Shown here: piece after piece, positions 1 to 8,228 of the stretch
How positions within the stretch are numbered: position 1 is the stretch's first letter
How the letters are laid out: each line of letters opens with the position of its first letter
Source of the DNA: Maribacter zhoushanensis
GTDB lineage: Bacteria > Bacteroidota > Bacteroidia > Flavobacteriales > Flavobacteriaceae
Direction: 5' to 3'
Assembly: GCF_029350975.1 (NCBI RefSeq)
Contig: NZ_JARKMR010000001.1
Coordinates: 62,001-126,000, forward strand
Length of the DNA stretch: 64,000 nt
Position numbers and translations under genes: made by a program
The notes under the pieces: generated by a model
The model's input: the letters and a program-made list of their open reading frames with translations, nothing else
What the model was told of the DNA's origin: nothing
Database searches by the model: none

Positions 1-353
1 AGTCTACATATTAAGAATTGCGTAGGTGTTTGAACAAATCCTATCAATATTACGGGTATGGCACCCAAGATCAACAAATAGGTATAACACAATCTAGGAC
101 CATATTTATCACAAAGCTTACCAATTAACAGTCTAGCGAAAACAGTTCCTGTAACCGCCAATATAATAGAGTTCCATTTTTGATCAGGAGTCAACCCTAA
201 ATCCTTAACTACATCTGGCATAAAAGGAACTATACCAAACCATGCAAAAAAGCATATAAAAAATGCTATCGATGTAATCCAGAAAGTACGTATGGGCATG
301 CTTTTTAAATCAGTTAACTTTAAAGTTGTAGATTTTTTGGATTGATTTTCCAT
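1..353 (-). CDS. NarK-type nitrate/nitrite transporter, N-terminal part (cut by window edge)
   Basis: Reverse-strand reading frame that starts at ATG 353 and runs off the left edge, so only about 117 N-terminal residues are visible. They show a short polar N-terminus, a hydrophobic segment beginning FWITSIAFFICFFAWFG, the phrase VVKDLGLTPDQKWNS, and the major-facilitator cytoplasmic loop signature GKLCDKYGPR. These fit the nitrate/nitrite porter branch of the MFS, which imports nitrate or exchanges nitrite across the inner membrane. The neighbouring cobA and nirBD genes support that role. A TAnnTTTG -7 box lies at 384-391 and TACGTA operator sites lie just upstream of it. The substrate direction cannot be told from this fragment. 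Confidence 0.85.
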   Translation of the reverse strand, partial: MENQSKKSTTLKLTDLKSMPIRTFWITSIAFFICFFAWFGIVPFMPDVVKDLGLTPDQKWNSIILAVTGTVFARLLIGKLCDKYGPRLCYTYLLILGAIPVILIGFVQTPTQFLICR

Positions 354-383
354 GCTATATAATATTACGTTTATGAATCAGTG

Positions 384-391
384 CAAACCTA
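384..391 (-). promoter_or_regulatory. -7 promoter box of the narK-like gene
   Basis: On the minus strand this reads TAGGTTTG, a full match to the Bacteroidota -7 consensus TAnnTTTG. The start codon follows about 30 bases downstream. No TTTG is seen at the usual -33 spacing; that place is taken by the TACGTA operator at 402-417, as expected for an activator-dependent promoter. Confidence 0.6.
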
Positions 392-401
392 ACATATTTT
401 A

Positions 402-457
402 TACGTAATTATACGTAGTTTTAAATATTTCATTTATTTACTACGTATAATTACATA
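402..457. promoter_or_regulatory. Paired TACGTA operator sites upstream of the narK-like gene
   Basis: Positions 402-417 read TACGTAA-TT-ATACGTA and 442-457 read TACGTAT-AA-TTACATA. The two blocks are mirror images: 402-419 and the reverse complement of 440-457 agree at 17 of 18 positions, with a 20-base spacer. Each block has the length and TAC...GTA ends of a NarL-type 7-2-7 site. A closely similar block lies before nirB at 1454-1469. Binding of a particular regulator is inference. Confidence 0.6.
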
Positions 458-601
458 ATATCTAGAATGAGGAATACAAATTTGTAGTATTCGGAATTTC
501 AGGATAACAAAAATCAATTATTACTAATTTTTGAATTTTAAACAGGTACATTTTTTAGTAAATACTAAGTAGTAACAAATCATTTACTGGGGAAAAATTC
601 T

Positions 602-1393
602 TTAAATAGCATCATGTAATATGCGTTGCACTTCTTCTTCAAAAAAGGATGGATGATCAGCTACAACATCACCTATTACAATGATTCCGTGCATGTTTGT
701 ATCTATAGAAGATTGATGTTGGTGAATGGTATCTAAGGTTGCCACAACGCACCGCTCATTTTCTGTTGTTCCGTCTTGTATTACGGCAACAGGGGTCATT
801 CTACCCCTATATTTACTAACCTCATCTATTATTTTACTTAGCTTTTTTATACCCATTAATATGACCATTGTGGTAGATGATTTAGCGGCATATTGTAAAT
901 CTTGAGAGAATGTACCATCTTTCTTAGTAGCGGTCATTACCCAAAAACTACTACTTACTCCTCTTTTGGTCATAGGTATTCCTTGACTAGACGGTACGGC
1001 AATTGAACTTGATATTCCGGGTATAATACTTACAGGTATACCAAATGCCTCTACATATTCTATCTCTTCGTTTGCCCTACCAAAAACAAAAGGATCTCCG
1101 CCTTTTAATCTTACTACATGTCCAAATTCAAACGCGTATTTGACTATCAATTCATTAATTTCATCTTGAGTATGAGAGTGCTTACCACATCTTTTTCCTG
1201 TATAAATCTTAGGGATATCAGTACGTAGTCCAGATAATAGTTCATCGTTAATTAATGCATCGTACAAAATAACATCTGCCTCTTTTAAAACTCTTAAACC
1301 CCTTACTGTTATTAGGTCTTTTGCTCCTGGTCCTGCTCCAACCAAACTTACTTTTGCTGTTTTCTCTAATTCCATCTTCATAGTATTTAGCAT
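602..1393 (-). CDS. cobA: Uroporphyrinogen-III C-methyltransferase
   Basis: SAM-dependent enzyme that methylates uroporphyrinogen III at C2 and C7 to give precorrin-2, the first committed step to siroheme. Visible family motifs are VSLVGAGPGAKDLITVRG near the N-terminus, YTGKRCGKHSHTQDEIN, VRLKGGDPFVFGRANEE and PGISSSIAVPSSQGIPMTKRG. The 263-residue length is that of a stand-alone SUMT; the dehydrogenase/ferrochelatase half sits in a separate gene at 6906-7490. It is divergent from nirB. Several in-frame ATGs near the start (codons 1, 5 and 7) leave the exact start open. The siroheme product is the cofactor of the nitrite reductase next door. Confidence 0.93.
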   Translation of the reverse strand: MLNTMKMELEKTAKVSLVGAGPGAKDLITVRGLRVLKEADVILYDALINDELLSGLRTDIPKIYTGKRCGKHSHTQDEINELIVKYAFEFGHVVRLKGGDPFVFGRANEEIEYVEAFGIPVSIIPGISSSIAVPSSQGIPMTKRGVSSSFWVMTATKKDGTFSQDLQYAAKSSTTMVILMGIKKLSKIIDEVSKYRGRMTPVAVIQDGTTENERCVVATLDTIHQHQSSIDTNMHGIIVIGDVVADHPSFFEEEVQRILHDAI

Positions 1394-1420
1394 TATTAAT
1401 TATCGATTCTGCAACAAGAA

Positions 1421-1469
1421 TACGTATTTATTTTGGTATAATTATAGAATATATACGTATTTATACGTA
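1421..1469. promoter_or_regulatory. TACGTA operator sites in the cobA-nirB divergent promoter
   Basis: Positions 1454-1469 read TACGTAT-TT-ATACGTA, a perfect 7-2-7 inverted repeat. A half-site (TACGTAT followed by a degenerate arm) lies at 1421-1436. The same block occurs before the narK-like gene, so the set looks like a shared regulon operator for nitrate/nitrite genes. Confidence 0.6.
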
Positions 1470-1475
1470 ATATTG
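1468..1475 (+). promoter_or_regulatory. Possible -7 promoter box of nirB
   Basis: TAATATTG differs from the TAnnTTTG consensus at one position and lies 25 bases before the preferred nirB start at 1500. It overlaps the right edge of the palindrome at 1454-1469. This is tentative because only the -7 half is visible. Confidence 0.4.
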
Positions 1476-1499
1476 CTGTGTAGCATAAATAATAAGGGT

Positions 1500-4019
1500 A
1501 TGAAAACTATACTAGTTGTCGGTAATGGAATGGTAGGGTACAAATTCTGTGAGAAGTTTGTCGCTAAAGAGGAAAGCAAACAATTTAAACTTATTGTTTT
1601 TGGTGAAGAGCCAAGACCGGCGTACGACAGAGTTCACTTAAGTGAGTTTTTTGAAAACCAAGATGCTAAAGCTTTAGAAATGGCTCCTGCAGAATGGTAC
1701 GCAGAAAATGGTATAGAATTAATCGTAGATGAACGCGTTGCGGATATCGATAGAACTAACAAAACCATAACTACGGCCAAAGACAGAGCGTTTTCTTATG
1801 ACTACCTTGTTTTAGCAACAGGATCATCTGCTTTTGTACCACCCATTAAAGGCGTTGAAAAAGAAGGTGTTTTTGTATACAGAACTATAGAAGATTTAGA
1901 AGGCATGTTGGCTTATGCAGCAAAAATAAAAGCAAAGAACCCAAATGCTAAAGCTGCTGTATTAGGTGGCGGGCTGTTAGGGCTTGAGGCTGGTAAAGCG
2001 GTTATGGATATGGGTCTAGAACCACATATTGTGGAGTTTGCGCCTAAATTAATGCCAAGACAGTTAGATTCTAGAAGTAGTCAGGTACTACAATTGAAAC
2101 TGGAATCTATTGGTTTAAACATTCACTTAAGCAAAGCCACCAATCAAATTCTTGGGGATGATGGATACATTACGGGAATGGAGTTTGGAGAAGATGACGT
2201 TCTCGATGTTGAAATGTTAGTAGTTTCTGCAGGTATTCGTCCAAGGGATGAACTAGGAAAAAATTCGGGATTAGAAGTTGGTGTTCGTGGCGGTATCGTC
2301 GTGGACAACAAAATGAAAACATCTGACAGTAATATATATGCCATTGGCGAAATTGCTCTTTACAATCAAATGATATATGGTTTGGTTGCCCCTGGATACG
2401 ATATGGCCGGTATTGCCGTTGAGCAGATTTTAGGTAAAGCGGACGCTTTAATGCCCGCATCAATAGACATGTCTACCAAATTAAAACTAATTGGTGTTGA
2501 TGTTGCTAGTTTTGGAGAGCCATTTATGCCAGCTTCAAAAGGACACTCTATAATATTTGAAAATAAAACACAGCACCTTTATAAAAGAATAAATGTAAGT
2601 CTTGACGGCAAAAAACTGTTAGGAGGAATTTTAGTTGGTGATGCATCAGATTATAGCATGCTGCACCAAATATTTTTAAATGGAATGGCTATTCCTGAAG
2701 ATCCTGCACAATTAATTTTACCTGCAGGTGAAGGTGGTGGTTCTTTTGGTGATGTTATGGATTTACCAGATAAAGCACAAATATGTTCTTGTGAAAATGT
2801 TACAAAAGGACAAATTTGCGGTACTATTGAGAGTGGTGAATCTAAGGACCTTGCCGATGTGGTTTCTTGTACTAAAGCAGGTACTGGTTGTGGTGGCTGT
2901 AAACCCATGGTAAAAGACCTTACCGAAGCAACATTAAAATCTTTAGGTATAGAAGTTAAAGATTCAATTTGCGAACACTTTGATCTAAACAGACAAGATC
3001 TATATAAAATCATTCAAATAAAAGGCTATAAAACATTTAATGAAGTTCTTGATAATCACGGAAACGGTGGTCATGGTTGCGAATTGTGTAAACCGGTTGT
3101 TGCTTCTTTGATGGCTAGTATTAATGCAGATACTGCTAATAAAGAGTATGCCATACAGGATTCTAATGATAGGTTCTTAGCAAACATTCAGCGTAATGGA
3201 ACGTATTCTGTTGTTCCTCGTGTTCCTGGCGGAGAAATTACACCAGATAAGCTAATTGCTCTTGGAGAAATTGCTAAAAAATATGATTTATACACCAAAG
3301 TAACTGGTGGTGTTCGTATCGATTTATTTGGTGCTACCTTAAACCAATTGCCATTAATCTGGAAAGATTTAATAGACCATGGTTTTGAAAGCGGACATGC
3401 CTACGGAAAATCTTTACGTACAGTAAAGACTTGCGTAGGTTCTACATGGTGCCGATACGGTATGGCTGAAAGTGTAAGTTTTGGTATTGAATTAGAAAAT
3501 AGATACCGAGGAATACGTGCTCCACACAAAATTAAAGGTGGTGTTTCTGGCTGTATTCGTGAATGTGCCGAAGCTCGTGGAAAAGATTTTGGTTTAATTG
3601 CTGTAGAAGGTGGTTGGAACTTATACCTTGGCGGTAATGGTGGCGCTACACCAAGACATGCTGAGTTATTTGCAGAGCAAATAGATAATGAAACCGTAAT
3701 TAAATATATTGACCGTTACCTAATGTTCTACATGCGTACTGCAAAACCTTTACAAAGAACAGCGGCATGGCAAGAACGTTTAGAAGGTGGTCTTGATTAT
3801 TTAAAAGAAGTAATTATAGATGATAAATTAGGGATTGCAGAAGATTTAGAAAATGAAATGCAAACACTAGTTAATAAGTTTGAGTGCGAATGGACACAAG
3901 CTATTAATGACCCAGAAATGATGAAGCGTTTTAATCACTTTGTAAATAGTGAAGAAGAAGATGACAACTTAGTTTTTGTTCCATTAAGGGAACAAAAAAT
4001 GCCAGAAAAATGGGTCTAA
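1500..4019 (+). CDS. nirB: Nitrite reductase [NAD(P)H] large subunit
   Basis: Cytoplasmic siroheme enzyme that reduces nitrite to ammonium with NAD(P)H. Domains in order: FAD-binding oxidoreductase (VVGNGMVGYKFCEKF at the start), NAD-binding (AVLGGGLLGLEAGKAV), BFD-like [2Fe-2S] region with ICSCENVTKGQICG and GTGCGGCKPM, a second BFD-like stretch (GHGCELCKPV), then the nitrite/sulfite reductase domains. Siroheme/[4Fe-4S] ligands are Cys645 and Cys651 (TCVGSTWC) and Cys685 and Cys689 (SGCIRECAE), counted from ATG 1500. The frame is open from a TTG at 1473, but that lies inside the promoter region, so ATG 1500 (MKTILVVG) is preferred and gives 839 residues, normal for NirB. It is first in a probable operon with nirD, DUF4202, a sensor kinase and a Met8-like gene. 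Confidence 0.96.
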   Translation: MKTILVVGNGMVGYKFCEKFVAKEESKQFKLIVFGEEPRPAYDRVHLSEFFENQDAKALEMAPAEWYAENGIELIVDERVADIDRTNKTITTAKDRAFSYDYLVLATGSSAFVPPIKGVEKEGVFVYRTIEDLEGMLAYAAKIKAKNPNAKAAVLGGGLLGLEAGKAVMDMGLEPHIVEFAPKLMPRQLDSRSSQVLQLKLESIGLNIHLSKATNQILGDDGYITGMEFGEDDVLDVEMLVVSAGIRPRDELGKNSGLEVGVRGGIVVDNKMKTSDSNIYAIGEIALYNQMIYGLVAPGYDMAGIAVEQILGKADALMPASIDMSTKLKLIGVDVASFGEPFMPASKGHSIIFENKTQHLYKRINVSLDGKKLLGGILVGDASDYSMLHQIFLNGMAIPEDPAQLILPAGEGGGSFGDVMDLPDKAQICSCENVTKGQICGTIESGESKDLADVVSCTKAGTGCGGCKPMVKDLTEATLKSLGIEVKDSICEHFDLNRQDLYKIIQIKGYKTFNEVLDNHGNGGHGCELCKPVVASLMASINADTANKEYAIQDSNDRFLANIQRNGTYSVVPRVPGGEITPDKLIALGEIAKKYDLYTKVTGGVRIDLFGATLNQLPLIWKDLIDHGFESGHAYGKSLRTVKTCVGSTWCRYGMAESVSFGIELENRYRGIRAPHKIKGGVSGCIRECAEARGKDFGLIAVEGGWNLYLGGNGGATPRHAELFAEQIDNETVIKYIDRYLMFYMRTAKPLQRTAAWQERLEGGLDYLKEVIIDDKLGIAEDLENEMQTLVNKFECEWTQAINDPEMMKRFNHFVNSEEEDDNLVFVPLREQKMPEKWV

Positions 4020-4055
4020 CTACGTTTTAAACAACCAATTTCTAAAATTTAAACA

Positions 4056-4433
4056 ATGACTATAGTTTCAGATAAATATAAGACCGTAAAACCAGAGGAA
4101 GTAGCCGTTTGGTTTAAAGCAGCACCAGTTACTGCGTTTCCAAAAGATGGAGGCGCTTGTGTAAAATATAAAGATCTACAAATTGCCGTATTTAATTTTG
4201 AACGACTAAATACATGGTACGCTTGCCAAAATCTTTCTCCTGAAAAACAAGAAATGGTTCTAAGCAGAGGTATGATCGGTGATCATAAGGGGATACCAAT
4301 GGTAGCCTGTCCGTTACACAAAAAGACATTTTCATTAGAAAATGGCGAAAATTTAAATAGTGATTTGGACCCAATAGCGGTATATCCTATTAAAATTGAA
4401 GATGACTTTGTGTATGTTGGCTTTTCTGAATAG
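4056..4433 (+). CDS. nirD: Nitrite reductase small subunit (Rieske-like fold)
   Basis: Partner of NirB, 36 bases downstream of it. The 125-residue protein has the NirD/Rieske-like pattern with LSRGMIGDHKGIPMVACPLH and a C-terminal VYPIKIEDDFVYVGF strand pair. True Rieske proteins bind [2Fe-2S] through CxH and CxxH boxes. Here the second box is intact (Cys85 and His88 in ACPLHKK), while the first reads YACQN, so it has Cys57 but Asn59 in place of histidine. Many NirD proteins lack all ligands; this one keeps three of four, which is a notable intermediate. Whether any cluster is bound cannot be told from sequence. Confidence 0.93.
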   Translation: MTIVSDKYKTVKPEEVAVWFKAAPVTAFPKDGGACVKYKDLQIAVFNFERLNTWYACQNLSPEKQEMVLSRGMIGDHKGIPMVACPLHKKTFSLENGENLNSDLDPIAVYPIKIEDDFVYVGFSE

Positions 4434-4454
4434 CTTTGAGTAAACATAAGACTT

Positions 4455-5045
4455 ATGGCGACCACGGATAAATTATTAGTAGCATTTCAACATTTTGACG
4501 AAGCCAATAAGCAAGATCCCAATACCGAAGTTTTTGAAGGTACTACCTACCCCAAAGAAGTACTTTACGGTATTAGAATGACAGAGCGATTAAACGAATT
4601 TGAGCCAACAGCGTCTGAAGCTCTACGGTTAACCGCAAGATGTCAACATATCTGTAGATGGGAAATACCGAGAGAATCCTATGAAATGAACCGTGAGGGC
4701 TATTTGAGATGGCGACAAGAATTAAAGAAGTTTCATGCAAAAAAAGCTGCTTCTATTTTAGAGGATCTAGGTTATGATGACGAAACCATTGACAACGTTA
4801 AGTTTCTTTTAGAGAAAAAACAGCTAAAGAAAAACGAAGAAACCCAAGCATTGGAAAATGTTATCTGTTTAGTATTCTTAGAGTTTTATTTTGAGCCTTT
4901 TGCACATAAACATGAGGAAGACAAAACTATAGATATCCTTCAGAAAACATGGAGAAAGATGTCTATTAAAGGACAAGAAGCTGCATTAAAATTACCGCTT
5001 TCTAAATTTTCTTTAGATTTGATTACCAAGGCACTTCAAGCCTAA
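4455..5045 (+). CDS. DUF4202 family protein
   Basis: A 196-residue soluble protein, 21 bases after nirD and clearly in the same transcript. It matches my memory of the DUF4202 family in its N-terminal phrase LVAFQHFDEANKQDPN and the core RLTARCQHICRWEIPR followed by NREGYLRWR. The His/Arg-rich core and all-helical character recall HD-domain-like proteins, but no metal site can be assigned. No signal peptide or membrane segment is seen. Its place inside the operon suggests a role in nitrite assimilation or siroheme/NirB maturation; this is inference, since the family has no function that I know of. Confidence 0.85.
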   Translation: MATTDKLLVAFQHFDEANKQDPNTEVFEGTTYPKEVLYGIRMTERLNEFEPTASEALRLTARCQHICRWEIPRESYEMNREGYLRWRQELKKFHAKKAASILEDLGYDDETIDNVKFLLEKKQLKKNEETQALENVICLVFLEFYFEPFAHKHEEDKTIDILQKTWRKMSIKGQEAALKLPLSKFSLDLITKALQA

Positions 5046-5068
5046 TTACAATTTACTATACATTTTTT

Positions 5069-6919
5069 ATGGCCAATAATGAGCAGAATATACCATTGGA
5101 CACGGCTACGTTTTTACGTATTCGTAAATGGTATTTATTGGCATTGGCAGCCATAGCGCTTACCGTTATTATAGCTCAAGTACTTATTCAATTGCACCTA
5201 AAAGCACAGTCGGGTGATTCTGAACTTATAAACATAGCCGGTAGACAACGTGCCTTTAGTCAAAAATTGACCAAAGAGACCTTACTTTTAAAAGAACTTA
5301 GTGACCCAGAAGATAAAAAGATGGTGCTCTCTGAAATTGAGAAAACCCTCGCCGTTTGGAAAGTATCTCATGTAGGTCTTCACTTAGGCGATGCCTCTTT
5401 TAACCTACCATACGAAGATGATCTTAAGGTCCAGGCTTTATTTAAAAAACTTGATCCGCATCACTCGGCAATGGTCAACGCGTTAGAAAATGTACTGGCA
5501 TCACACCAGCAGAATATTGATACGATTGTTCAGCAAAAAGATTTAGATGCCCTATTGAACAATGAGCGTCAGTTTTTAAAACTCATGGATCAGATCGTAA
5601 ACGAATATGATGCCCGTAGCAATGAACAGCTTCAAAAATTAAAACAGAAAGAGTATTGGTTACTTGCTTTTTCATTATTAATTCTTCTATTAGAAATCTT
5701 TGTAATTTTTAGACCCTTATCCATCCAAATTAAAAATACCATTGGTCATCTTATGGGTAAGGATGAAGAGTCTAAAGGACAATTAGAAAAAATTCAAAGC
5801 CTTTATGATGAAAAGGAACGCTCATTAAAAGAACTGCAAGAACTGAATTTTGTTATTGATAATGCTGCGTTATTCGCCAGTATTCGCAAAGACGGCAGTA
5901 TTGTTTTTATAAGTAAAAAGTTTTTGGATCTTTTAGGTCATGAGACCACTCCTGTAAATAAGCCTATTTCTGAAATATTGACTGCAGAAGAGGGTCAGCA
6001 ATCGTACTTGAAAGAGGTGTTGAAAATCAACAGAAAAAACGTTATACGAACAGAAGAGTTACAAGTTGTGAACGCCAAAGGAAATAATCTTTGGTTAGAT
6101 ATGTCTATTGTACCCATGCACCAGTCTTCATTAGAGCAAGACATTTTAATTTTATGCTCAGATATTACCGAGCGTAAAGAAAACCAGCTTAAGGTACAGC
6201 AATTGACCAAGCAGAATTTTGAGGAGCGCATGCAGCAAAAGAAGGTGCAAGCTAGCCAGATTGTAGAAGGTCAAGAAGAGGAACGTAAGCGTATTGCCAA
6301 AGATATTCATGACGGTATTGGGCAAATGTTGACAGCACTAAAATTTAATATCGAGTCTATAGATATTGAAGACCAGGCTAAAACCGGAGAAAAAATCGCC
6401 TACTTGAAAGCCTTAACATCTGATCTTATAAAAGGGGTCAGAACTGCCACATTTAATCTTACTCCGCCAGAATTAAGTGATCATGGTATTTTCCCTGCAA
6501 TACATAAAATGACCACCGAGCTTTCTAAACTCACAGGTAAAACCGTGTTATTCAAGAATAAAACAGATGCAAATATCAGGTTCGACTCTCTTGCCGAAAC
6601 TAACATTTACCGTGTTACGCAAGAAGCCGTTAACAACGCTATAAAGTACGCCGAAGCCAATTATATTTTGGTTACTTTAAACTACTCTTATCCTATTTTA
6701 AGTGTTGTCATAGATGATGACGGTAAAGGTTTTGACGACTCTATTTTAGGCAAACTACCCAAAAATAATAGTGAAGGTGGTATGGGTCTGTTTTTTATGA
6801 AAGAACGTATAGATTACATCAATGGTAGGTTGTTCATTAATTCTGAATTAGGAAAAGGAACACGAGTAACCATCAATTATAAAACCGAAGAAAACAAAAT
6901 TTTACATGGAACGGAATGA
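5069..6919 (+). CDS. NarX-like sensor histidine kinase (PilJ-type sensor, PAS, HisKA_3)
   Basis: Membrane kinase of 616 residues. It has a first transmembrane segment at about 21-43 and a periplasmic helical sensor with the P-box-like motif DSELINIAGRQRAFSQKL (about 50-67), as in the PilJ/NarX nitrate-sensor N-domain. A second transmembrane segment follows at about 197-215, then a coiled coil, a PAS domain (about 255-375) and HisKA_3 with phospho-acceptor His414 in KDIHDGIGQML. The HATPase domain shows YRVTQEAVNNAIKYA, DDDGKGFD and GGMGLFFMKERI. The last 14 bases overlap the next gene, so it is co-transcribed with nirBD. It probably senses nitrate or nitrite. No NarL-type response regulator lies nearby in the window. 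Confidence 0.88.
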   Translation: MANNEQNIPLDTATFLRIRKWYLLALAAIALTVIIAQVLIQLHLKAQSGDSELINIAGRQRAFSQKLTKETLLLKELSDPEDKKMVLSEIEKTLAVWKVSHVGLHLGDASFNLPYEDDLKVQALFKKLDPHHSAMVNALENVLASHQQNIDTIVQQKDLDALLNNERQFLKLMDQIVNEYDARSNEQLQKLKQKEYWLLAFSLLILLLEIFVIFRPLSIQIKNTIGHLMGKDEESKGQLEKIQSLYDEKERSLKELQELNFVIDNAALFASIRKDGSIVFISKKFLDLLGHETTPVNKPISEILTAEEGQQSYLKEVLKINRKNVIRTEELQVVNAKGNNLWLDMSIVPMHQSSLEQDILILCSDITERKENQLKVQQLTKQNFEERMQQKKVQASQIVEGQEEERKRIAKDIHDGIGQMLTALKFNIESIDIEDQAKTGEKIAYLKALTSDLIKGVRTATFNLTPPELSDHGIFPAIHKMTTELSKLTGKTVLFKNKTDANIRFDSLAETNIYRVTQEAVNNAIKYAEANYILVTLNYSYPILSVVIDDDGKGFDDSILGKLPKNNSEGGMGLFFMKERIDYINGRLFINSELGKGTRVTINYKTEENKILHGTE

Positions 6920-7490
6920 GCTTTACCCCGTATTTTTAAAAGTATCTAACCTTCATATACTAATCGTTGGTGGTGGAAATGTAGCCTTAGAAAAACTTAC
7001 TTTTTTATTAAAATCTAGTCCTACAGCACAAGTTGAAATGGTTTCACCAATGTTTAGAGAAGAAACTATAGCATTGGCCAACAAATTCAATATAAAAATG
7101 AATGTAGCTCCTTATGATGTTTCTTATTTAAAAGATAAAAATATTGCCATTGCCACTACAGATAATGTACCTGTAAACGAGCAAGTATATCATGATTGCA
7201 GAGAAAGACAAATACTGGTAAATGTTGCCGATAACCCTCCATTTTGTGATTTCTATATGGGCGGTATCGTAACCAAGGGCAATGTAAAAATAGCTATTTC
7301 TACAAACGGGAAATCACCGACTACAGCCAAAAGACTACGTCAATTTTTTGAGGATGTTATCCCTGAAAATATTGATGACCTCGTAAAAAATCTTAATGAA
7401 TTCAGAAAAACCATTAAAGGTGATTTTGAAGAAAAAGTAGAGACCCTAAACGAATTTACTAAAGGCTTGGTGAACAAGAAGGAGGACTGA
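6906..7490 (+). CDS. Precorrin-2 dehydrogenase / sirohydrochlorin ferrochelatase (Met8-like, CysG N-terminal type)
   Basis: A 194-residue enzyme completing siroheme synthesis: it oxidises precorrin-2 with NAD and may insert iron. Motifs are the Rossmann phrase LHILIVGGGNVALEKLTFLL, NVADNPPFCDFYMGGIV and KIAISTNGKSPTTAKRLR. It corresponds to the N-terminal half of E. coli CysG; the methyltransferase half is the separate cobA at 602-1393. It overlaps the upstream kinase by 14 bases (ATG 6906), which argues for translational coupling, and is the last gene of the operon. It converges on the next gene with one base between stops. Confidence 0.92.
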   Translation: MERNELYPVFLKVSNLHILIVGGGNVALEKLTFLLKSSPTAQVEMVSPMFREETIALANKFNIKMNVAPYDVSYLKDKNIAIATTDNVPVNEQVYHDCRERQILVNVADNPPFCDFYMGGIVTKGNVKIAISTNGKSPTTAKRLRQFFEDVIPENIDDLVKNLNEFRKTIKGDFEEKVETLNEFTKGLVNKKED

Positions 7491-7491
7491 C

Positions 7492-8046
7492 CTAATTGTC
7501 AAAACTAAGGTGGGCAACGTCATGGCTACAACTATAATGTGCGTTGTCTGCCGCATACACTGAAGAATCTGCAGACTCTTGCGCATCTCGCATTAGGCGT
7601 TGCGCTTTGCGCATGTAAAACTGTAAATTGCCCAGGTTGTTTGCCTTTGCAGCATTTTTTACATTTTCAAAAGCCTCAGTAGAAAAATCACGGGAATCTA
7701 TAGCGTGCCTTTCTGCATCGATCGTATAGCTTATAGCTTCTTCAAGACCACAAGTTTGAGAATCATATTGCGCTTCTGAAGCTAGTATAACAGCTTCGTC
7801 TGCAGCATTAACTGCTTGACCCATTAATAACATAGTTATTTTTGCATTTTTTCTAGCCTTACTTATAGAAGCATCAAAGGCAGCAATTTCAGCCGAACTA
7901 CTTAAAGAATCTGACAATGTACTGAACTGAGACATGTAACGCTGTACGTCGCTAATTTCACTTTTAAAAACTTCGCATTGCGCTTGAACATATGTTGATG
8001 TAAAAAACAATACAGCAACTTTAAGGTAGGTTTTAATCGTAATCAT
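7492..8046 (-). CDS. Secreted helical protein of unknown function
   Basis: No family recognised. The 184-residue product begins with a signal peptide (KTYLKVAVLFFTSTYVQAQ, cleavage near residue 22) followed by a Ser-, Ala- and Asp-rich sequence that is almost certainly all alpha-helical, with alanine-spaced phrases such as MGQAVNAADEAVILASEAQ and MRKAQRLMRDAQESADSS. Three cysteines occur after the signal (start, middle and C-terminus), so a periplasmic disulfide is possible. It has no operon partner: it converges on the nir operon and is divergent from the next gene. Confidence 0.75.
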   Translation of the reverse strand: MITIKTYLKVAVLFFTSTYVQAQCEVFKSEISDVQRYMSQFSTLSDSLSSSAEIAAFDASISKARKNAKITMLLMGQAVNAADEAVILASEAQYDSQTCGLEEAISYTIDAERHAIDSRDFSTEAFENVKNAAKANNLGNLQFYMRKAQRLMRDAQESADSSVYAADNAHYSCSHDVAHLSFDN

Positions 8047-8228
8047 ATTTGGAGGAAATTTGATTGGTTAAATTACTAACTGCATAATTCTACAAATCGT
8101 ATTATTATTAGACCAACCGCATAAAATAAAGAAAATTCCTATTAATTAAACCTTGTACCCACTAAAATCAATTAAAAATAATGTGCAAGTTTTCAATACC
8201 TTTAAAAATTGAATTGTATTGCTAAAAC

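Noticed and set aside
2144-3013. Minus-strand frames within nirB
   Set aside because: They lie opposite conserved flavin and BFD domains and have composition typical of shadow frames.
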